This document shows, piece by piece, positions 59,598 through 64,000 of a DNA stretch of 64,000 bases. Where the stretch lies: positions 23,572-87,571 of the forward strand of contig CADCSY010000120.1 of assembly GCA_902805555.1 (NCBI GenBank), in the 5' to 3' direction. Numbering within the stretch: the first letter of the stretch is position 1; every line of letters begins with the position of its first letter. Source of the stretch: an uncultured Acidimicrobiales bacterium. GTDB taxonomy: Bacteria; Actinomycetota; Acidimicrobiia; Acidimicrobiales; CADCSY01. A program made the position numbers and the translations under genes. Below the pieces are notes generated by a model, which searched no databases, was not told the origin of the DNA, and worked only from the letters and a program-made list of their open reading frames with translations.

Positions 59598-59694
59598 CGT
59601 GCGACCACCCGATCGGGACGTGGGAACAGGGGCACGAGCATGGGTCCGCCGCTACCCACGGTCCCGTGCGGTGATGCCTGCCCCACGCCCCATC

Positions 59695-60333
59695 TCACCC
59701 GGCCAGCGCAGGCGGGATCAGGCTGAGGTCGGCCACGAGCCCGTCGAAGGCCTCGACCCGGGCCGCCTCGTCCACCGAGCGCAGCACGGCCGACGGGTGG
59801 ATGGTGGCCAGGGCCCGGGGCGCGAGGTCGCTCGACAGCCACCTGCCGCGGTCCCTCGTCACCCGGACCTCGTTGCCGAGCAGGGACGCAGCGGCAGTGG
59901 CGCCGAGGCAGACGACGATCTCGGGTGCCACCGCCTCCAGCTCGGCCTCGAGCCACGGGCGACAGGCGGTGACCTCTGCGGCGTTCGGCTTCTGGTGCAG
60001 CCGCACCTTCCCGTTGCCCTTGCGGGTCCACTTGAAGTGCTTGACGGCGTTGGTGACGTAGGCCTCGCTCCGGTCGACGCCGGCCGCCGCCAGCGCCTCG
60101 TCGAGCAGCCGACCAGCGGGACCGACGAAGGGGGCGCCGGCCAGGTCCTCCTTGTCGCCAGGCTGCTCACCGACCAGCAGCACCCTGGCCCCCGCCGCCC
60201 CCTCGCCGAAGACCGTCTGGGTGGCGTCGGCGTAGAGCGGGCAGGCGGTGCAGCCCGAGGCTGCCTCCCGCAGGTCGTCGAGGGAGCCTCCGGCCGGGAC
60301 GAAGAGGGACGCTGTCGGGCGCTGTCGGACCAT
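59695..60333 (-). CDS. udgX: uracil-DNA glycosylase superfamily, UdgX-like
   Basis: GEQPGDKEDLAGAPFVGPAGRLLDEAL; NAVKHFKWTRKGNGKVRLHQKPNAAE; ATIHPSAVLR. Confidence 0.87.
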   Translation of the reverse strand: MVRQRPTASLFVPAGGSLDDLREAASGCTACPLYADATQTVFGEGAAGARVLLVGEQPGDKEDLAGAPFVGPAGRLLDEALAAAGVDRSEAYVTNAVKHFKWTRKGNGKVRLHQKPNAAEVTACRPWLEAELEAVAPEIVVCLGATAAASLLGNEVRVTRDRGRWLSSDLAPRALATIHPSAVLRSVDEAARVEAFDGLVADLSLIPPALAG

Positions 60334-60367
60334 GACGCCGTCCTACCCGCCTGCGCACGGCGGCACC

Positions 60368-63154
60368 TCAGGTGGTGCCGGCGTCCTCCGGGGGGCGTCC
60401 ACCCTCCTGCTCGGCGGCCACGGTTCCGACGCCGCTGTTGGGCGCATCCTCGACCGCTGGGTCGGCGGGTGGCTCGAACGGTCCGGAAGCCGCCTGGCTG
60501 ACCACTGCGTCGAGCTCGGCTGCCTGCTCGGCCACCCGAGCCTGCTCCTCGCCGCCGCCGGGGTCGGCGGCGGGCGCCGTCTCGCCACCGCCGCGCTGGG
60601 CTGCCACGGTGCCGACGCCGCTGTTGGGCGCGTCCTCGACCGGGGGGTCGGCGGGGGGCTCGAACGGTCCCGAGGCGGCTTGGCTGACCATCGTGTCCAG
60701 CTCGGCTGCCCGCTCGGCCGCCGGCGCCTGCTCCTCCTCGAGGCCGGGGTCGGCAGTCGGTGCCGGATCGGGGAGCGACGAGTCGGAGGGACCGGAGGCG
60801 AGCACGTCGCCAGCCTCACCCGACGCCGACGCCACGAGCGGGTCGGGCTCCACCGGGGCCGTCGGGGGAGCGGTGGCGTCGGGCTCCGCCGCAGGGGCAG
60901 CCGCGGGTGCAGGTGTCGGAGCGGGGTCGGCGAGCACCGGGGCATCGAAGGCGGCCGCGACGGGCGCCGCCTGCGCCGACCCGGCACCCAGCTCGGCTGC
61001 ACGCTCCTGGGCCACCTCGTCCACCCCGACCGCAGCCGCCGGCTCGGCCCCTGCCGGCACCGTCGGCACTCCGTCCTCGGGCTCGCCGGCCGCCGACGGG
61101 GCGTCGAAGGCGGCGGCCGCGATCACCGCTGTCGCCTCGGGCTCCGGGCCGTCGGTGAGGGTGAGGGCGGCGTCGAGGGCCACGTCGGGTGGGCCGGAGG
61201 AGCCTTCCGGGGGCGCCTCCGCCGCAGCCCGGATGCCCCCTTCCGGGGTCGTCTGGTCCTGGGGTGCGTCTTGGGGAGCCGCCTCCGGGCGCGTCTCGTC
61301 GGACGGCTCGGCGCCGGTGGCCGGGGGGAGCTGCCCGCCGGCGGAGGAGGGATCGAAGGCGGCAGCGGCGATCCCCGCCGTGGCCTCCGGCCCCGGACCG
61401 TCAGTGAGGGTCAGCGCCGCATCGAGGGCCACCTCGGCTTCCGGGGCGTCCGCAACGAACGGCTCGGGACCCGCCGGTTCGGGAGCGGCCCCGGACCCGG
61501 CGTCGGGCGAGCCCGTCGGGGCGGGGCTGCTCGACGCGCCTTCGGCCGACGCGCCTTCGGTAGGTGCAGGCTGCTCGCCGCCGGTCGGCGCGACGGGCTC
61601 GAGGTCGGCGGGCGTCGCCGCCGGCGTGCCCACCGAGGCCGCGGGCTCCGCAGCGCCGGTGGCGCTCGGCGGGGTCAGGGGCGTCGTCGGGTCGGGCGAG
61701 GTCCGCTCTGCAGGGGGCGGGGGCGGCACCGGCGCCGAACCGGGGAGGGTCGCACCGATCTGGCGCCCGGGGGGCGGCGGGATCCGCTTGGCCGGCGGCA
61801 CCGGGGGACCGCCGGGTCGGCCGGGGACAGGAACGGTGGCGCCTCGGGGACCGCCGGCACGGGACAGGTTGGGGTTGCGCCCTGCGGCCTTCGTCGGCCG
61901 CTTCGGCCCCTTGGCGGTGTCGGCAGGGGGTTCGATGCCGAACAGCACGGCGATGGCGGGTGTCCGCCCGGCGTGCTTGCGCACGGCGACGAGCAGCTCC
62001 TCCGTCGGCTCGGGGGGCACGCCCGCGGGGGCGACGCTGCGGCGGATGGGGGAGTAGGCCACCGCGTCGAGCACGGTCGCCCAGCGGTCGGACGCGATGT
62101 CGGCGCTGAGGGCCCCGTTGGCGGCCTCGGTGAGCCGGACCGTCAGCTCGGCCGGGAACGTGTTGCCGGGCTCGGGCGGTCGCGAGCTCAGCCGCAGGGC
62201 CCGCACGACCCGGCCGCCCGCCAGGGATGCCTCGATGTCGCTGAGCCAACCTCGCTGCTCGGACTCCGTCCGCTGCTCGAGCATCGACTTGAGCTCCGCC
62301 GCCAGCTCCCGAGTCGACTCGTCACGGGCGACGTCGTCCGCGGTCGAGACCACGGAGCGCAGATCGCGCAGCGCGAGCTCCTCGCCGGTGGCCCTGGCTG
62401 CCTCGGCGCGGTCGAGCCAGTCGGCGACCCGGGCCCTGGTGACGAGCTGCTCGGCGATCCCGAGCACGGTGTCGACCGGCACCTCGAGCCCGTCCTCGGC
62501 CTTGGCCTTGGCGTTCTGCTCCTCGACGGCGATGCGCACCGCAGGCATGCCGCCTCGCAGGAGCTGCTCGGCGATGGGCTGCTGCTCAGGCGACAGCGAC
62601 GCCAGGAGCGCCTCGCGGTGGACCCGCTGGGGCCGCAGCTTCTTCGCCTTCGGCTTGGGGGCTGGGGGCGCCGGGCGGGGCGGCCGGGAGGAGCGGTCGG
62701 GCCGGTCGCCACCGGGGCGGGGTCCCCGGTCACCCTCAACTCGGGACGGCCCGCCCGGGCGACCGCCGGGGCGCCCACCGGGGCCGCCGGCACCACCGGG
62801 ACGCGGACCCCGGTCGTCGCGACCCCGTCGAGGCCGGTCGTCCTCACCCCGCTCGGCTCGCTCACGGGCCTTGCCGGTGAGGCTCGAGGTGATCGGCGTG
62901 AACGTCTGTTCGGGGCCGCGCACCTCGATGCGCTCCGGCTCACGTCGCGCACCCTTCGGCGCCTGCACCGACGTGACCGTGATGCCCTCGATGTCGAAGT
63001 CGGCCTCGGCCCGCACCACGTCGCCCACCCGGGCGCCTTCGTAGAGCAGGGCTGCGTCGAGGACGCCCTTGGGCTGCCGGGCGCCGGCTGCCCTCCAGGA
63101 CCAGGTGCCGTCACCGCGGTCGCTGGTGAGCTCGACGTCGATCCTCCGAGACAT
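60368..63154 (-). CDS. large conserved hypothetical with N-terminal TRAM/OB-like domain and repetitive disordered C-terminus
   Basis: MSRRIDVELTSDRGDGTWSWRAAGARQPKGVL...; internal 62-aa and 83-aa period repeats near the C-terminus. Confidence 0.75.
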   Translation of the reverse strand: MSRRIDVELTSDRGDGTWSWRAAGARQPKGVLDAALLYEGARVGDVVRAEADFDIEGITVTSVQAPKGARREPERIEVRGPEQTFTPITSSLTGKARERAERGEDDRPRRGRDDRGPRPGGAGGPGGRPGGRPGGPSRVEGDRGPRPGGDRPDRSSRPPRPAPPAPKPKAKKLRPQRVHREALLASLSPEQQPIAEQLLRGGMPAVRIAVEEQNAKAKAEDGLEVPVDTVLGIAEQLVTRARVADWLDRAEAARATGEELALRDLRSVVSTADDVARDESTRELAAELKSMLEQRTESEQRGWLSDIEASLAGGRVVRALRLSSRPPEPGNTFPAELTVRLTEAANGALSADIASDRWATVLDAVAYSPIRRSVAPAGVPPEPTEELLVAVRKHAGRTPAIAVLFGIEPPADTAKGPKRPTKAAGRNPNLSRAGGPRGATVPVPGRPGGPPVPPAKRIPPPPGRQIGATLPGSAPVPPPPPAERTSPDPTTPLTPPSATGAAEPAASVGTPAATPADLEPVAPTGGEQPAPTEGASAEGASSSPAPTGSPDAGSGAAPEPAGPEPFVADAPEAEVALDAALTLTDGPGPEATAGIAAAAFDPSSAGGQLPPATGAEPSDETRPEAAPQDAPQDQTTPEGGIRAAAEAPPEGSSGPPDVALDAALTLTDGPEPEATAVIAAAAFDAPSAAGEPEDGVPTVPAGAEPAAAVGVDEVAQERAAELGAGSAQAAPVAAAFDAPVLADPAPTPAPAAAPAAEPDATAPPTAPVEPDPLVASASGEAGDVLASGPSDSSLPDPAPTADPGLEEEQAPAAERAAELDTMVSQAASGPFEPPADPPVEDAPNSGVGTVAAQRGGGETAPAADPGGGEEQARVAEQAAELDAVVSQAASGPFEPPADPAVEDAPNSGVGTVAAEQEGGRPPEDAGTT
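60421..60792 (-). repeat. tandem 186-bp (62-codon) coding repeats
   Basis: CGGTTCCGACGCCGCTGTTGGGCGC at 60421 recurs as CGGTGCCGACGCCGCTGTTGGGCGC at 60607; end coordinate approximate. Confidence 0.75.
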
Positions 63155-63336
63155 AAGGCGGCCAACCTAGCCCTCGGGCCGCCTGCGGCCTGACCGGTTG
63201 CGCACGTCGGCGGCCCCCGAGCCGTCCCTCGGGAGAGCCGTCGAACCGGCGGTTGAAGCGGCCGCCAGGCCCCATCCAAACCGTCACCTCGCACGCAGTG
63301 CAGGCCCGCAGCCCGTGCTCGCCTGCACCGGGCTAC

Positions 63337-63355
63337 TTTCGTCACTGTGACGAAA
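63337..63355. promoter_or_regulatory. 19-bp perfect-arm palindrome (putative operator)
   Basis: TTTCGTCAC T GTGACGAAA; spans the GTG start at 63347 and follows TACTTT (63334-63339). Confidence 0.65.
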
Positions 63356-63688
63356 TCCACGAGGGTGGACCGTTGCCGGTGGTGCGGGCGCCGGTTCGAG
63401 CGGGACAGCGGGCCGGGCCGGCCGCGGACGTTCTGCCGCCGGAGCTGTCGCCAGCGGGACTACGAAGCACGAGCTCGCGCCAAGGAGCTCGGGCTCGGTG
63501 ACGCCGAGCTGGTCGTCGCACGCCAGCGTCTCGACGAGCTGCACGACGGCATCGCCATGCTGGAAGCCGCCATCGAGGACGTCGAGCGGGACATCTCCGA
63601 GGCACCGGACGACCCCGCCGAGCTGGACAGGGCCCTCCAGTGGCTCCTCAGCGCCGCCCGCCCCCTCGCCAACCTCCGCCTCGACTAG
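63347..63688 (+). CDS. small zinc-finger/coiled-coil protein
   Basis: CRWCGRRFERDSGPGRPRTFCRRSCRQRDYEARAR; CxxC...CxxxC then helical region. Confidence 0.75.
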   Translation: MTKSTRVDRCRWCGRRFERDSGPGRPRTFCRRSCRQRDYEARARAKELGLGDAELVVARQRLDELHDGIAMLEAAIEDVERDISEAPDDPAELDRALQWLLSAARPLANLRLD

Positions 63689-63876
63689 CCAGCCGCCGGT
63701 AATCCTCGTTACGTCAAGTTGGAACTCTTGGCAACGGCTGGCCGCACAGGCGCCGCTCCTGCTCGGAGCTGGCCGGCCCGCCATGCCGGGGCCGGCCGGG
63801 CACTCGCGGCGGCAGGGTCGGCACGGTCGTGTAGGCGCGCGTTTCAGTCGCGGGTGAGAGCGACCGAACACTGGGC

Positions 63877-64000
63877 ATGCGAAAGCCCCGACGTTCCCCC
63901 CGCCTCCTCGTAGCCGCCCTCGCCGTGCCGCTCCTTTTCGCGACGGCGTGCGAGCCGGCCGTGCCGGTCTCCAGCACCGGCAGGGCCGAGTCCAGGCCGG
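63877..64000 (+). CDS. N-terminus of a secreted lipoprotein (truncated by window end)
   Basis: MRKPRRSPRLLVAALAVPLLFATACEPAVPVSSTG: twin-Arg/Lys n-region, hydrophobic core, lipobox; absent from the supplied ORF track. Confidence 0.6.
   Translation, partial: MRKPRRSPRLLVAALAVPLLFATACEPAVPVSSTGRAESRP

Noticed and set aside
60368-63154. CRISPR-like or satellite repeat in the 60-61.5 kb repetitive tract
   Set aside because: Repeats are in-frame coding duplications (186 and 249 bp) with no short repeat/spacer architecture.

Overview
High-GC chromosomal window, actinobacterial by gene content and probably Acidimicrobiia-like (inference from gene content, no search run). It is densely packed with about 66 protein-coding genes. 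I recognised no tRNA, rRNA, transposase, prophage or CRISPR array. The centrepiece is an extended Pup-proteasome neighbourhood at about 28.6-49.6 kb: trmI, marP-like protease, ferredoxin(-), mpa/arc, dop, pup, DEAD-box helicase(-), prcB, prcA, ..., pafA, DUF3866, pafB, pafC, lepB, ..., tatA/B, tatC, helY-like helicase. Other blocks are an alpha-glucoside-type ABC transporter with a distant GH13 glucosidase, an ECF sigma factor coupled to a membrane GerMN/Gmad2 protein, bipA, an hxlR-fbiC pair, tal-tkt, a split NDP-forming acyl-CoA synthetase, alkB, a two-half ThyX-like protein, UdgX, and a large repetitive disordered protein. The most unusual signals are: (i) a perfect 59-bp tandem duplication between prcB and prcA that encodes two identical 20-codon micro-ORFs chained by ATGA overlaps; (ii) a probable leaderless 16-codon uORF that overlaps the thyX-like start as GTGA; (iii) a 19-bp near-perfect palindrome over the start of a zinc-finger gene; (iv) a window-wide TANNNT motif 6-9 nt upstream of start codons, suggesting leaderless transcription; (v) a helicase inserted inside the pup-prcBA locus; (vi) a candidate sigma/anti-sigma pair with a GerMN/Gmad2 sensor. 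All assignments come from reading the sequence and translations; no database search was run.
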